From CAZTAK01 sp964611585 (lineage in GTDB: Bacteria > Pseudomonadota > Alphaproteobacteria > SHVP01), in NCBI GenBank assembly GCA_964611585.1, contig CAZTAK010000012.1, positions 1 to 54,764 of the forward strand: a DNA stretch of 54,764 bases. The letters are read 5' to 3'. The notes below the pieces were generated by a model. The model did not search any database. It saw only the letters and a list, made by a program, of their open reading frames with translations, and had not been told where the DNA came from. Numbering within the stretch: the stretch's first letter is position 1; every line of letters starts with the position of its first letter. This document shows, in pieces, positions 8,225 to 17,790 of the stretch. The position numbers and the translations under genes are program-made.

Positions 8225-9666
8225 CCGGCGCCGCCCCCTTGTGGACCGGAACCGAGGCGGGCGCGGCATTGGGCGCCGATGGACCCACCGGCTGGACGGC
8301 GACCGGCGTCTCCATCGACAGCCGGACCTTGGCGCCGGGTGACCTGTTCGTTGCAATTCAAGGCCCCAACGCCGACGGTCACGATTTCATCGGCGAGGCG
8401 TTTGGTGCGGGTGCGGCGGCGGTTTTGGCCGCTGACGATTGGGCCGGCACTGCCCCGGGCGCCGTGGTCCGGGTGCCCGATACCCTTGAAGGACTCGTCG
8501 CCCTCGGCCGGGCGGCGCGGGCACGCATGACCGGCAAGGTCGCCGCGGTCACCGGCAGTGTCGGCAAGACGGGCGTCAAGTCGGCGCTGGCGGCGGCGCT
8601 CGGGCGCTACCGCGCGACCCATTCGAGTGCCGCGAGCCACAACAACCTTTGGGGCGTCCCGCTCAGTCTTGCGCGGATGGGGGTCGAGTCGCGGTACGGC
8701 GTATTCGAAATCGGCATGAACCACGCCGAAGAAATCCGGCCGCTTACGGGGCAGGTTCGGCCCCACCTCGCCATCGTCACGACGGTCGAACCCGTGCATC
8801 TCGAATTTTTTGATTCGGTTGCCGCCATCGCCGACGCCAAGGCGGAAATCTTCGACGGGTTTGAGCCTGGCGGCATTGCCGTGCTCAACCGCGACAACGC
8901 CCATTTCGACCGGTTGGCGGAGCGCGCGCGCGCGGCCGGCGCCGAGCGAATCATTGCCTTCGGTGAATCCGACCGGGCCGACGCCCGACTCATCAAGGCC
9001 GTCCCTCAGGCCGATTGCAGTTGCGTCTCGGCCGATATTTGCGGTCAGGCCATGACGTTCAAGATCGGAATTCCCGGCCGCCACTGGGTGCAAAACAGTC
9101 TCGCCGTTCTGGCGGCCGTGCAGGCACTTGGCGGCGACCTGGGACTGGCGGGACTTGCCCTGGCCCAACTCGAACCGCCGCCGGGCCGGGGCCGCCGATT
9201 CCATCTGCATTTTGGCCATGGGGCGGTGGAACTGATCGACGAAAGTTACAACGCCAACCCGGCGTCGATGGGTTCGGCGATTGCCGCCCTCGGCGATACG
9301 CCGGTTCCGAGACGCGGGCGCCGCATCGCCATCCTGGGCGACATGCGCGAGCTTGGCCCTGACTCGCCGGCCTTCCACGCGGCGCTGGCGGAACCGCTCG
9401 CCACGGCAAAAATTGATCTGGTGATGACGGTCGGGCCCGACATGGCGCATCTCCACGAGGCGTTGCCGGGTGCGCTCCGCGGCGCCCACGCGGAAACCGC
9501 TGACGCGCTGGCGCCGCGGGCGGCAGCGGCGGTGCGCGCAGGCGATGCGGTCATGGTCAAAGGATCGCTCGCAAGCGGAATGGCGGCGGTTGTTTCCGCG
9601 CTGCGGGCGCTCGGCGGGCCCGATCAGGATCAACCCGCGCGCCGGGCCAACGGGCGGAAAGGTTAG
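8221..9666 (+). CDS. murF: UDP-MurNAc-tripeptide:D-Ala-D-Ala ligase
   Basis: MurF completes the soluble precursor UDP-MurNAc-pentapeptide by adding D-Ala-D-Ala, the product of ddl further down the cluster. The 481-residue protein has the N-terminal substrate domain (VSIDSRTLAPGDLFVAI near residue 30), the ATP loop TGSVGKTGVKSAL near 113-125, the HNNLWGVPLSL motif, and the central IDESYNANPASM motif near 340. It begins with GTG overlapping the murE stop (GTGA). Ten bases separate it from mraY. Confidence 0.96.
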   Translation: MTGAAPLWTGTEAGAALGADGPTGWTATGVSIDSRTLAPGDLFVAIQGPNADGHDFIGEAFGAGAAAVLAADDWAGTAPGAVVRVPDTLEGLVALGRAARARMTGKVAAVTGSVGKTGVKSALAAALGRYRATHSSAASHNNLWGVPLSLARMGVESRYGVFEIGMNHAEEIRPLTGQVRPHLAIVTTVEPVHLEFFDSVAAIADAKAEIFDGFEPGGIAVLNRDNAHFDRLAERARAAGAERIIAFGESDRADARLIKAVPQADCSCVSADICGQAMTFKIGIPGRHWVQNSLAVLAAVQALGGDLGLAGLALAQLEPPPGRGRRFHLHFGHGAVELIDESYNANPASMGSAIAALGDTPVPRRGRRIAILGDMRELGPDSPAFHAALAEPLATAKIDLVMTVGPDMAHLHEALPGALRGAHAETADALAPRAAAAVRAGDAVMVKGSLASGMAAVVSALRALGGPDQDQPARRANGRKG

Positions 9667-9676
9667 GGGCGGGGCG

Positions 9677-10765
9677 ATGTTATTCAATTTCCTCAGTCCG
9701 CTCGGCGATGACTTCGTTCTGTTCAATCTGTTCCGGTTTCTCACCTTCCGGACCGGCGGCGCGGTCATGACGGCGCTGTTCATCAGCTTCGTTCTCGGCC
9801 CGCCCCTGATTCGCTGGCTCAAATCGAAGCAGCGCAACGGCCAACCGATTCGCGACGACGGCCCGTCCGGCCATCTGGTCAACAAGGTTGGAACCCCGAC
9901 CATGGGCGGGTTCCTGATCCTGTTCAGTTTCGGCGCCGCGACGCTGCTATGGGCGGATCTGACCAATCAATATGTATGGGCTGCGCTTCTCGTGACGCTC
10001 GGATTTGGCACCGTCGGATTTGTCGACGATTACCTGAAGGTGACGCGCGAGAACCACCGCGGCATTTCCGCGCGCGCGAAGATCGGCATCGAAATTGCCA
10101 TCGCCGCGCTTGCCGCGGTGTGGATCATGTCGATCGCCGGTGAGCCGATAGGATCGGGATTGGCGTTGCCCTTCTTCAAAGGCGTGCTCATCAACCTGGG
10201 CTGGGTGATGGTGCCGTTCGCCATTGTCGTCATGGTTGGCGCCTCCAATTCCGTCAACCTGACCGACGGCCTCGACGGCCTTGCGATTGTGCCGGTGATG
10301 ATCGCGGCGAGTTCCTATGCGTTGATTGCCTACCTGGTCGGTAACGCCGTGTTTTCGGGATACCTGCAAATCCACCTCGTTCCCGGGGCCGGCGAACTGG
10401 CGGTGTTCAGCGGCGCGTTGGTGGGCGCGGGGCTCGGGTTCCTGTGGTTCAACGCGCCGCCAGCAATGGTGTTCATGGGCGATACCGGAAGCCTGTCGGT
10501 GGGAGGCGCGCTGGGCGTCGTCGCCGTGGTCACCAAGCACGAACTGGTGCTGGTCATCATCGGCGGCCTATTCGTCCTCGAAACCGCATCGGTCATCGTG
10601 CAAGTGGCGTCGTTCAAGCTGACCGGCCGGCGGGTATTCCGCATGGCGCCGCTGCATCACCATTACGAAGAAAAAGGCTGGCCCGAATCGACCATCGTCA
10701 TCAGGTTCTGGATTATCGCCGTGGTTCTGGCGCTGGTCGGCCTGGCCACCTTGAAGCTGAGGTGA
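9677..10765 (+). CDS. mraY: Phospho-MurNAc-pentapeptide transferase (lipid I synthase)
   Basis: MraY transfers phospho-MurNAc-pentapeptide from UDP to undecaprenyl phosphate in the inner membrane, giving lipid I. The 362-residue protein is polytopic, with about ten hydrophobic segments. Family motifs are all visible: NKVGTPTMGG near residue 70, VDDYLKV with the paired aspartates near 116, SNSVNLTDGLDGLA near 190, FMGDTGSLSVGG near 265 and the APLHHHYE loop near 324. The start codon follows GGGGCG. Four bases separate its stop from the murD start. Confidence 0.97.
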   Translation: MLFNFLSPLGDDFVLFNLFRFLTFRTGGAVMTALFISFVLGPPLIRWLKSKQRNGQPIRDDGPSGHLVNKVGTPTMGGFLILFSFGAATLLWADLTNQYVWAALLVTLGFGTVGFVDDYLKVTRENHRGISARAKIGIEIAIAALAAVWIMSIAGEPIGSGLALPFFKGVLINLGWVMVPFAIVVMVGASNSVNLTDGLDGLAIVPVMIAASSYALIAYLVGNAVFSGYLQIHLVPGAGELAVFSGALVGAGLGFLWFNAPPAMVFMGDTGSLSVGGALGVVAVVTKHELVLVIIGGLFVLETASVIVQVASFKLTGRRVFRMAPLHHHYEEKGWPESTIVIRFWIIAVVLALVGLATLKLR

Positions 10766-10769
10766 AGCG

Positions 10770-12179
10770 GTGATCGCGGCACGGTCGTTCGCAGGAAAAC
10801 GCCTTGGCGTCTTCGGACTCGGTCGCTCGGGACTGTCGGCGGTGCGCGCGCTGGCGGCGGGCGGAGCCGAAGTCGTGGCCTGGGACGATGACGCCGCCAA
10901 ACGGGCCGCCGCCGCTGCCGAAGGCATTCCTGTCGGCAACCTGTATTCTCGTGACCTGCGGGGGTTTCACGCCCTCGTTCTCAGCCCCGGCGTTCCCCTG
11001 ACCCACCCGGAGGCGCACGATCTTGTGCACCGGGCGGCGGAAGCCAATTGCCCCGTATTTGGCGACGTCGAGATTTTTTCCTGCGAATCGCCGCAGGCGC
11101 AGGTCGTCGGAATCACCGGTACCAACGGAAAATCGACCACAACCGCGTTGTTGACTCACGCGCTTCGGGAATGCGGATTCGAAGCCGAATGCGGCGCCAA
11201 TCTCGGGACGCCGGTGCTCGATTTGCCGGTGCTCGGCCGCGGCGGCGCTTACGTTCTCGAACTGTCTTCGTTTCAGATCGAACTCACGCCTTCGCTCGCC
11301 TGCGACGTCGCCGTTCTCTTGAACATTACGCCCGACCACCTCGACCGCCACGGCACGATGGCGCGCTATGCAAACCTGAAAAGGCGCCTCTTCGAGGGCC
11401 AGTTTCGGAACGGCGGGGCGGTGTTATGCCTCGACGATCCCCACTGCGCCGCGATTTATGACCGCCTGCGCCAGTCCGGGCGCGAAAACCTGATCGCGGT
11501 GACGATCGGCAAGCAGGTGCAGGACGGGATCTCGGTCGAAGCGGCAATCCTGTACGACCACACCGGTCCGTGCGAACGCACCGTCGATCTCTCCGATGTG
11601 GCCGCACTCAGGGGCGAGCACAACTGGCAGAACGCGGCCTGCGCCTACGGCGCCGGTTTGATGCTGGGGGCCGACCCGGCCGTTCTCGGTGCTGCGATTC
11701 AAACCTTTCCCGGGCTCGCGCACCGGATGGAACTCGCCGACGAAATCGACGGCGTTCTGTTCGTCAACGACTCCAAAGCAACCAACGCCGCTGCCGCCGC
11801 GCGGGCGCTAGCCGCCTTCGATTCGATTTATTGGATCGCGGGCGGGCAAGCCAAAAACGGCGGTATCGACGACCTCAAACCTCTGTTCGGCCACGTACGC
11901 CATGCCTTTCTGATCGGAGAATCGGGACCGCGTTTTGCCCGGACATTGGGACTGGCGCTGCCCCACACCGTAACGCGCGATCTCGAGTCGGCGCTCGCGT
12001 TGGCCCACGCAAAAGCTGCCGCCGAGTCCCGGGGCGATGCTGTCGTCCTGCTTTCACCGGCCTGCGCCTCGTTCGACCAGTGGCGCGATTTCGAAGAGCG
12101 TGGCGACGCCTTCCGCGATCTGGTGCGCCGCCTTCCCGGTCATCACCGCGACCCGCGCAGCCGCGAGGGCGGGCCATGA
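10770..12179 (+). CDS. murD: UDP-MurNAc-L-Ala:D-Glu ligase
   Basis: MurD adds D-glutamate to UDP-MurNAc-L-alanine in the cytoplasm. The 469-residue protein begins with a Rossmann-like VFGLGRSGLSAVRAL segment, then carries the ATP loop GITGTNGKSTTTAL near residues 113-126, the ELSSFQIE motif near 165-172 and NITPDHLDRH near 184-193. The C-terminal domain has FVNDSKATNAAA. It starts with GTG, as several genes in this cluster do. Its stop overlaps the ftsW start (ATGA). Confidence 0.96.
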   Translation: MIAARSFAGKRLGVFGLGRSGLSAVRALAAGGAEVVAWDDDAAKRAAAAAEGIPVGNLYSRDLRGFHALVLSPGVPLTHPEAHDLVHRAAEANCPVFGDVEIFSCESPQAQVVGITGTNGKSTTTALLTHALRECGFEAECGANLGTPVLDLPVLGRGGAYVLELSSFQIELTPSLACDVAVLLNITPDHLDRHGTMARYANLKRRLFEGQFRNGGAVLCLDDPHCAAIYDRLRQSGRENLIAVTIGKQVQDGISVEAAILYDHTGPCERTVDLSDVAALRGEHNWQNAACAYGAGLMLGADPAVLGAAIQTFPGLAHRMELADEIDGVLFVNDSKATNAAAAARALAAFDSIYWIAGGQAKNGGIDDLKPLFGHVRHAFLIGESGPRFARTLGLALPHTVTRDLESALALAHAKAAAESRGDAVVLLSPACASFDQWRDFEERGDAFRDLVRRLPGHHRDPRSREGGP

Positions 12180-13378
12180 TCGAACTGGCGCGCACCGATA
12201 CCTCGACCGTCGGCCGCTGGTGGTGGACCGTGGACCGCTGGCTGCTGGTCGCGATTCTCCTGCTGCCGGCGATTGGTGCGATTCTGGTGATGGCGGCGAG
12301 TCCGGCGGTCGCCGACCGGCTGGGTCTGGATTCGTTTCACTTCGTGCGCCGCCAGTTGCTGGTGCTGGGGCCGGCGCTTGCGGTCATTGTTGCAGCCTCG
12401 ATGTTGTCGCCGTTGTGGGTGCGCCGCGGTGCGGTGCTGTTGTTCGCGGCGGCGATGGTAATGCTGCTTTTGACCCTTGCCATCGGGCCCGAGATCAAAG
12501 GGGCGCAGCGCTGGCTGCCGCTTGGCGGGTTGATGGTGCAACCGTCCGAGTTCGTCAAGCCTGCCCTTGCCGTTGTTGCGGCCTGGATGCTGGCGGAGCA
12601 GGCGCGCAACACCGGTTTTCAGGGAACCGCCATTTCGGCGGCGCTGATGGTTCTGGTGGCGGGCATGTTGCTGCTGCAACCGGACGTCGGCATGGCCGGT
12701 CTGGTGATCTTGGTGTGGTTCATTCAGGCCTTTATTGCCGGGATGCGGATGCGCTGGGTGGCGGGACTTGCGGGTGCGGGTGCGGCCGCCGCGATCGGCG
12801 CCTATGCCGCGTTTCCCCATGTCGCAAGCCGCATCGACCGGTTTCTCGATCCCGCCTCGGGCGACAGCTATCAGGTCGATACCGCGCTCAACGCCTTCGG
12901 CAACGGTGGCCTGTTCGGTGCCGGACCCGGCGAGGGCGTGATCAAGAACATTCTGCCCGACGCCCATGCCGATTTCATCTTTGCCGTTGCGGGTGAGGAA
13001 TTCGGCATGTTCGTAACCGTCGCTGTCGTTTCGATATTCGCCTTCGTCGTCCTGCGCGGGCTGACGCGGCTGGCGCGCGAACGCGACATGTTCATGCTGC
13101 TGGCGGCGGCAGGATTGCTGGTGCAATTCGGAATGCAGGCGGCGATCAACATGGGCGTCAACATGCGCCTGCTGCCGGCCAAAGGCATGACGTTGCCGTT
13201 CCTGTCCTATGGCGGCTCGTCGCTGCTGGCGCTGGCGCTGGCGATGGGGGTGGTTCTGGCGCTGACGTGCAGCCGGGCGGGTGGTAACACCTCGCCCTCG
13301 AATGCGCTTCGCGCCAAGCGCGCCGCGCACAATCCGGCGCCGGGCGCAACAGATCTTCGAACGGCGGCGCGGCCATGA
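12176..13378 (+). CDS. ftsW: FtsW, SEDS-family septal peptidoglycan polymerase
   Basis: FtsW polymerises lipid II into glycan strands at the septum together with FtsI. The 400-residue protein is polytopic with about ten hydrophobic segments. SEDS signatures are present: GAQRWLPLGGLMVQPSEFVK near residue 115, the ILPDAHADFIFAVAGEEFG segment near 256-274 holding the catalytic aspartate region, and LPFLSYGGSSLLALALAMG near 340. Its length and its place between murD and murG fit FtsW rather than RodA. ATGA overlaps join it to both neighbours. The Ala/Arg-rich tail after residue 370 looks disordered. Confidence 0.95.
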   Translation: MIELARTDTSTVGRWWWTVDRWLLVAILLLPAIGAILVMAASPAVADRLGLDSFHFVRRQLLVLGPALAVIVAASMLSPLWVRRGAVLLFAAAMVMLLLTLAIGPEIKGAQRWLPLGGLMVQPSEFVKPALAVVAAWMLAEQARNTGFQGTAISAALMVLVAGMLLLQPDVGMAGLVILVWFIQAFIAGMRMRWVAGLAGAGAAAAIGAYAAFPHVASRIDRFLDPASGDSYQVDTALNAFGNGGLFGAGPGEGVIKNILPDAHADFIFAVAGEEFGMFVTVAVVSIFAFVVLRGLTRLARERDMFMLLAAAGLLVQFGMQAAINMGVNMRLLPAKGMTLPFLSYGGSSLLALALAMGVVLALTCSRAGGNTSPSNALRAKRAAHNPAPGATDLRTAARP

Positions 13379-14499
13379 ACGCAAGCGCCCCCGTAATCCT
13401 TGCTGCCGGCGGCACCGGCGGACACCTCTTTCCGGCCGAGGCGGTGGCCGATGAACTTTTGACGCGCGGCCACGTGCTGGCGCTGGTCACCGACCGGCGC
13501 GGCGCAGGATTCGGCGGCGCTCTTGCCCGCATCGATCGTCATACCATCCGCGCCGGAAGCCCGTCGGGCGACCTGCATCAGATGGTCGGCGTGCTCATGA
13601 ATATCGCAGCGGGGACTCTTCAGGCGCGTTCCCTCCTCAAACGTCTGCGGCCCAAGGCCGTGGTCGGTTTCGGCGGCTATCCCTCCCTGCCAACCCTGAT
13701 AGCCGCCCCGCGCCTGAAGGTTCCCGCTGCGGTACACGAACAGAACGCCTTGCTGGGGCGGGTCAACCGGTACGCCTCGGCGCGGGTTGCGGCGATTGCG
13801 CTGTCGTTCGAGGCGACCGCCGGGATTTCTTCGGCCCAGCGCCACAAGGTCGTCGTGACCGGCAATCCCGTGCGCGGGGCGATCGCGGCGGCGCGCGGCA
13901 TTGCCTATCAGCGGCCCGGACCCAGCGGCGACATCCGATTGCTGGTGACGGGCGGCAGCCAGGGCGCGACGGTTTTTTCCGAAGTCGTGCCCGAAGCCCT
14001 GAAGCGGCTCGGTCCGGATTTGCACGCCCGGTTACGGATTACCCAGCAATGCCGTCCTGAAGACGCCGAGCGGGTCGCGGCGTTCTACCGGGACGAAGGC
14101 ATCGGGGCCAATATCGCGCCATTCTTCGACGATCTGGCGGAACGGCTCGCCGCGGCGCATCTGGTTATTTGCCGCGCCGGCGCCTCGACCGTTGCCGAAC
14201 TTGTGACCGCCGGGCGGCCCGCGATCCTGGTGCCGTATCCGTTTGCGCGCGACGACCATCAGACTCTCAACGCCGCCATCCTCGCCGACGCCGGCGCCGC
14301 CTGGTCGATGGCGCAACCCGATTTCACGCCCGGCGCGCTGGTTTCGCGTCTCGGACAATTGCTGGCGGAACCGGAAACCTTGGCGGACGCGGCCGCACGC
14401 GCGCTGCGTCTGGGCCGGCCAGACGCCGCGGCGCGGTTGGTCGATCTTGTCGAGCGCTTGGCGCGCGGCGCCCCCGTTGCACTGGAACGGGCGTCATGA
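13375..14499 (+). CDS. murG: MurG, lipid II synthase (GlcNAc transferase)
   Basis: MurG transfers GlcNAc from UDP-GlcNAc to lipid I on the cytoplasmic face of the membrane, giving lipid II. The 374-residue GT28-type protein has the N-terminal glycine loop LAAGGTGGHLFPAEAV at residues 9-24, VGFGGYPSLPTL near 99, VHEQNALLGRVNR near 118, the second glycine loop LVTGGSQGA near 188 and CRAGASTVAEL near 266. All key family positions seem intact. It overlaps ftsW and murC by ATGA. Confidence 0.97.
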   Translation: MNASAPVILAAGGTGGHLFPAEAVADELLTRGHVLALVTDRRGAGFGGALARIDRHTIRAGSPSGDLHQMVGVLMNIAAGTLQARSLLKRLRPKAVVGFGGYPSLPTLIAAPRLKVPAAVHEQNALLGRVNRYASARVAAIALSFEATAGISSAQRHKVVVTGNPVRGAIAAARGIAYQRPGPSGDIRLLVTGGSQGATVFSEVVPEALKRLGPDLHARLRITQQCRPEDAERVAAFYRDEGIGANIAPFFDDLAERLAAAHLVICRAGASTVAELVTAGRPAILVPYPFARDDHQTLNAAILADAGAAWSMAQPDFTPGALVSRLGQLLAEPETLADAAARALRLGRPDAAARLVDLVERLARGAPVALERAS

Positions 14500-15932
14500 G
14501 CCGGCTGCCGCTTGATATCGGCGTGCTGCATCTTGTCGGCATCGGCGGCATCGGCATGAGCGGTATTGCCGAAGTGCTGCACACGCTGGGCCATCCCGTC
14601 CAAGGCAGCGACATTGCCGAAAATGCCAACGTCCAGCGCTTGCGCGGCATGGGCATTCCGGTGGCAATCGGCCACAGCGGCGATAACCTGGGCGAGGCGC
14701 GGGCGTTGGTGGTGTCGTCCGCGGTCGGTTCCGACAACCCGGAAGTGGTCGCAGCGCGCGAGCGTCATATTCCGGTGGTGCGCCGCGCCGAAATGCTGGC
14801 CGAATTGATGCGCTTCAAGACGTCGATCGCGGTCGGCGGTACTCACGGCAAAACCACGACCACATCGTTGATCGCGGCGGTGCTGGATGGCGCCGGGATG
14901 GACCCCACCGTCATCAACGGCGGAATCATCAACGCCTACGGCACCAACGCGCGCCTTGGCGCGGGCGACTGGATGGTCGTCGAGGCCGACGAATCCGACG
15001 GCACCTTTGCGCACCTGCCTTCAACGATTGCGGTGGTGACCAATATCGATGCCGAGCATCTCGTTTTCTACGGCGATTTCGATGCCGAGCGCGTAGCCTT
15101 CCAGGCCTTTGTCGAGAACATCCCGTTCTACGGGGTGGCGGTGATGTGCGCCGATCACGACGAAGTCCAGGCGCTGTGCGCGCGCATCCACGACCGCCGC
15201 ATCGTCACCTATGGATTCAGCCCGCAGGCCGACGTCCGCGCCGACAACCTGCGCGCGGCGGCCACGGGCTCGGTGTTCGACCTCGTGATCGAGGACCGGC
15301 ACACGGGCGAAATGCGTGTGCTGCGGGAGCTGACGCTGGCGATGCCGGGCCGGCACAATGTGCAGAACGCGCTCGCCGCTGTCGCAATCGCCCGCGAACT
15401 CGATATTCCGCAGACCACGGTGGCCGAGGCGCTGGCCCGCTTCGAAGGGGTCCGGCGACGCTTCACGACTACCGGCGTCGCTGGCGGCATCACGGTGATC
15501 GACGACTACGCCCACCATCCCGTCGAAATCGCGGCAGTGCTATCGACCGCACGCGAAATCACCCGGGGCCGGGTCATTGCGGTGATGCAGCCGCACCGCT
15601 ATTCGCGGGTTTCGCACCTGTTCGAAGAATTCTGTGCCTGCTTCCGCGACGCGGATTCGGTTCTGATATCGGACATCTATACGGCGGGCGAGGACCCGAT
15701 CGCGGGCGCCGATGCACCGGCGCTGGTCGAGGGACTAAAGCGCTTCGGTCATCGCGATGCGGCACACCTCGAGGACCCCGACACGCTTGCCGAGCAGGTT
15801 GCGGACCGCGCCCGCGCGGGCGACGTGGTGATCTGCCTCGGCGCCGGCTCCGTCACTGGCTGGGCGCAGGCGCTGCCCAGTGCCCTTGCCGCTCTGGTGC
15901 CCCCGGCGGGCTTCCGCGAGGTGGGCAAATGA
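14496..15932 (+). CDS. murC: UDP-MurNAc:L-alanine ligase
   Basis: MurC adds the first amino acid, L-alanine, to UDP-MurNAc. The 478-residue protein starts with a dinucleotide-like loop, LVGIGGIGMSGIAEVL, near residues 10-26. The ATP loop GGTHGKTTTTSL lies near 111-122 and VEADESDGTF near 165. Further on come VTNIDAEHL and the C-terminal DDYAHHPVEI and MQPHRYSR motifs. The order murG-murC-murB-ddl is conserved in proteobacterial dcw clusters. It overlaps both neighbours by four bases. Confidence 0.97.
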   Translation: MSRLPLDIGVLHLVGIGGIGMSGIAEVLHTLGHPVQGSDIAENANVQRLRGMGIPVAIGHSGDNLGEARALVVSSAVGSDNPEVVAARERHIPVVRRAEMLAELMRFKTSIAVGGTHGKTTTTSLIAAVLDGAGMDPTVINGGIINAYGTNARLGAGDWMVVEADESDGTFAHLPSTIAVVTNIDAEHLVFYGDFDAERVAFQAFVENIPFYGVAVMCADHDEVQALCARIHDRRIVTYGFSPQADVRADNLRAAATGSVFDLVIEDRHTGEMRVLRELTLAMPGRHNVQNALAAVAIARELDIPQTTVAEALARFEGVRRRFTTTGVAGGITVIDDYAHHPVEIAAVLSTAREITRGRVIAVMQPHRYSRVSHLFEEFCACFRDADSVLISDIYTAGEDPIAGADAPALVEGLKRFGHRDAAHLEDPDTLAEQVADRARAGDVVICLGAGSVTGWAQALPSALAALVPPAGFREVGK

Positions 15933-16882
15933 TGACCACAGCCGGAGCCCAGTTACGACGCCGCTTGCCGCCGGTGCGCGGGCGTTACGCCGAGGATTCG
16001 TCACTCGCGCGATTCACCTGGTTCCGTGTCGGCGGTCCGGCCGATGTCGTGTTCCGTCCCGCCGACGAGGACGATCTCGTCGAGTTTCTCAAGCGCCGGC
16101 CGCAGGATGTGCCGGTCACGGTGATCGGCCTTGGCGCCAACCTGCTGGTGCGTGACGGCGGCATCGAGGGCGTGGTGGTACGCCTCGGGCGGCCCTTCGC
16201 CGCCATCGAAATCAAGGGCGAGGACGTGATCGCGGGCGGCGGCGCGGTCGGTGCCAAACTGGCGCGGGTCTGTGCCGAAGCCGGTGTCGGCGGACTCGAG
16301 TTCCTGAGCGGGATTCCCGGAACCCTCGGCGGCGCCGTGTTCATGAATGCTGGTGCCTACGGGCGCGAGATCGCGGATCTCGCGGTTTCGGTCCGCATTG
16401 TCGGCGGCAGTGGAAAGGTCCGGACCGTCGATGCCGCAGACATGGGCTTTTCATACCGGCACACGGGTCTTGAAGCCGGATCGATCATTCTGTCGGCGCA
16501 TCTGCGCGGTGAGCGCGAGGCGCGTGCCGTGATTCGCGCGCGCCTCGACGAGATTGCAACCACGCGCGAAGCGAGTCAGCCGGTGCGCATGCGTACCGGC
16601 GGCAGCACCTTCGTCAACCCGCCTGGTTCGGAAAAAGCCTGGCAACTGATCGAGCGCGCCGGATGCCGCGGGCTTCAGCACGGCAGCGCGATGGTGTCGG
16701 AAAAACATTGCAACTTCCTGATCAACACCGGCGACGCCACCGCCGCCGATCTTGAAAACCTTGGCGAAGAGGTGATACGGCGCGTCTCTGCCGCAACGGG
16801 CGTGCAGCTCGAATGGGAAGTGCGGCGTATAGGGCGTTTGGTCAACGGTGGCCACGAGACCCGGAAGGGGAGCGTGGCATGA
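15929..16882 (+). CDS. murB: UDP-N-acetylenolpyruvoylglucosamine reductase
   Basis: MurB is an FAD- and NADPH-dependent reductase that turns UDP-GlcNAc-enolpyruvate into UDP-MurNAc. The 317-residue protein has the FAD-binding segment IGLGANLLVRDGGIEGVV near residue 67, the FLSGIPGTLGGAVFMNAGAYG block near 116, a GGSTFVNPPG loop near 228 and KHCNFLINTGDATA near 259. The sequence suits the shorter type II MurB rather than the E. coli type I form. The first ATG gives the ATGA overlap with murC; a second ATG follows immediately. MurA is not encoded in the window. Confidence 0.95.
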   Translation: MMTTAGAQLRRRLPPVRGRYAEDSSLARFTWFRVGGPADVVFRPADEDDLVEFLKRRPQDVPVTVIGLGANLLVRDGGIEGVVVRLGRPFAAIEIKGEDVIAGGGAVGAKLARVCAEAGVGGLEFLSGIPGTLGGAVFMNAGAYGREIADLAVSVRIVGGSGKVRTVDAADMGFSYRHTGLEAGSIILSAHLRGEREARAVIRARLDEIATTREASQPVRMRTGGSTFVNPPGSEKAWQLIERAGCRGLQHGSAMVSEKHCNFLINTGDATAADLENLGEEVIRRVSAATGVQLEWEVRRIGRLVNGGHETRKGSVA

Positions 16883-17790
16883 CCCGGCACGTTGCGGTTC
16901 TCATGGGGGGCTGGTCGGTCGAGCGTGAAGTCTCGCTTGTCACCGGCGAAGCGGTTGCCACGACCCTGCGCGAACAGGATTTTCAGGTTACGACGGTCGA
17001 CGTCGAGCGCGACCTCGGCAGCGCGCTCGAAGGACTCGGCCCCGACGTCGCCTTCAACGCGTTGCACGGACGCTTCGGCGAAGACGGGACGGTCCAGGGT
17101 CTGCTCGAGATTCTCGGTATTCCCTACACCCACTCCGGCGTTCGCGCCTCGGCGCTTGCGATGCACAAACCGACCGCGCGGTATCTGTTCCAAGCGGCCG
17201 GCCTTCCTTGTGCCGAGGGTGGCGTCTATGCCCGCGACACGGTGATCGAGGGCTGCGCGATGGAGCCGCCCTACGTCATCAAACCTCTCAACGAAGGGTC
17301 GAGCGTCGGCGTGACCCTGGTGTTCGAGGGCGAAAAAAATCCGGCCGGGGACGCCCCGGCGTGGCGCTATGGCGCGGAGGTGCTGGTCGAACGCTACATC
17401 CCTGGCCGCGAGATTCAAGTCGCGGTGATGGACGGACGCGGGCTCGGTGCCATCGAAATCCGCCCCAAGGGCCGGTTCTACGACTACGACACGAAATACG
17501 TCGAGGGTCTGGCGGATCACATCATGCCGGCCGAACTGCCTGCGGCCGACTACGCCGAAGCGTTGCGGATTTCCGCCGCCGCCCACAAGGCGCTCGGTTG
17601 CCGCGGCGTCACCCGCGCCGATCTCCGCTACGACGACACCGGCGCGGCGGCTGCGTTCTATCTGCTTGAAATCAATACCCAGCCCGGGATGACGCCACTT
17701 TCGCTGGTGCCCGAAATTGCCGCCACCAACGGCATCCCCTTCAACGATCTGGTGCGCTGGATGATCGAAGACGCGAGTTGCGAGCGATGA
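16879..17790 (+). CDS. ddl: D-alanine:D-alanine ligase
   Basis: Ddl makes the D-Ala-D-Ala dipeptide used by MurF. The 303-residue ATP-grasp protein has the N-terminal MGGWSVEREVSLVTG loop (residues 9-23), FNALHGRFGEDGTVQGLLE near 57, the YVIKPLNEGSSVGV nucleotide-binding segment near 131, and the C-terminal LLEINTQPGMTPLSLVPE metal and substrate loop near 271. Length and motifs match the short DdlB type found in dcw clusters. It overlaps murB and ftsQ by ATGA. Confidence 0.96.
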   Translation: MTRHVAVLMGGWSVEREVSLVTGEAVATTLREQDFQVTTVDVERDLGSALEGLGPDVAFNALHGRFGEDGTVQGLLEILGIPYTHSGVRASALAMHKPTARYLFQAAGLPCAEGGVYARDTVIEGCAMEPPYVIKPLNEGSSVGVTLVFEGEKNPAGDAPAWRYGAEVLVERYIPGREIQVAVMDGRGLGAIEIRPKGRFYDYDTKYVEGLADHIMPAELPAADYAEALRISAAAHKALGCRGVTRADLRYDDTGAAAAFYLLEINTQPGMTPLSLVPEIAATNGIPFNDLVRWMIEDASCER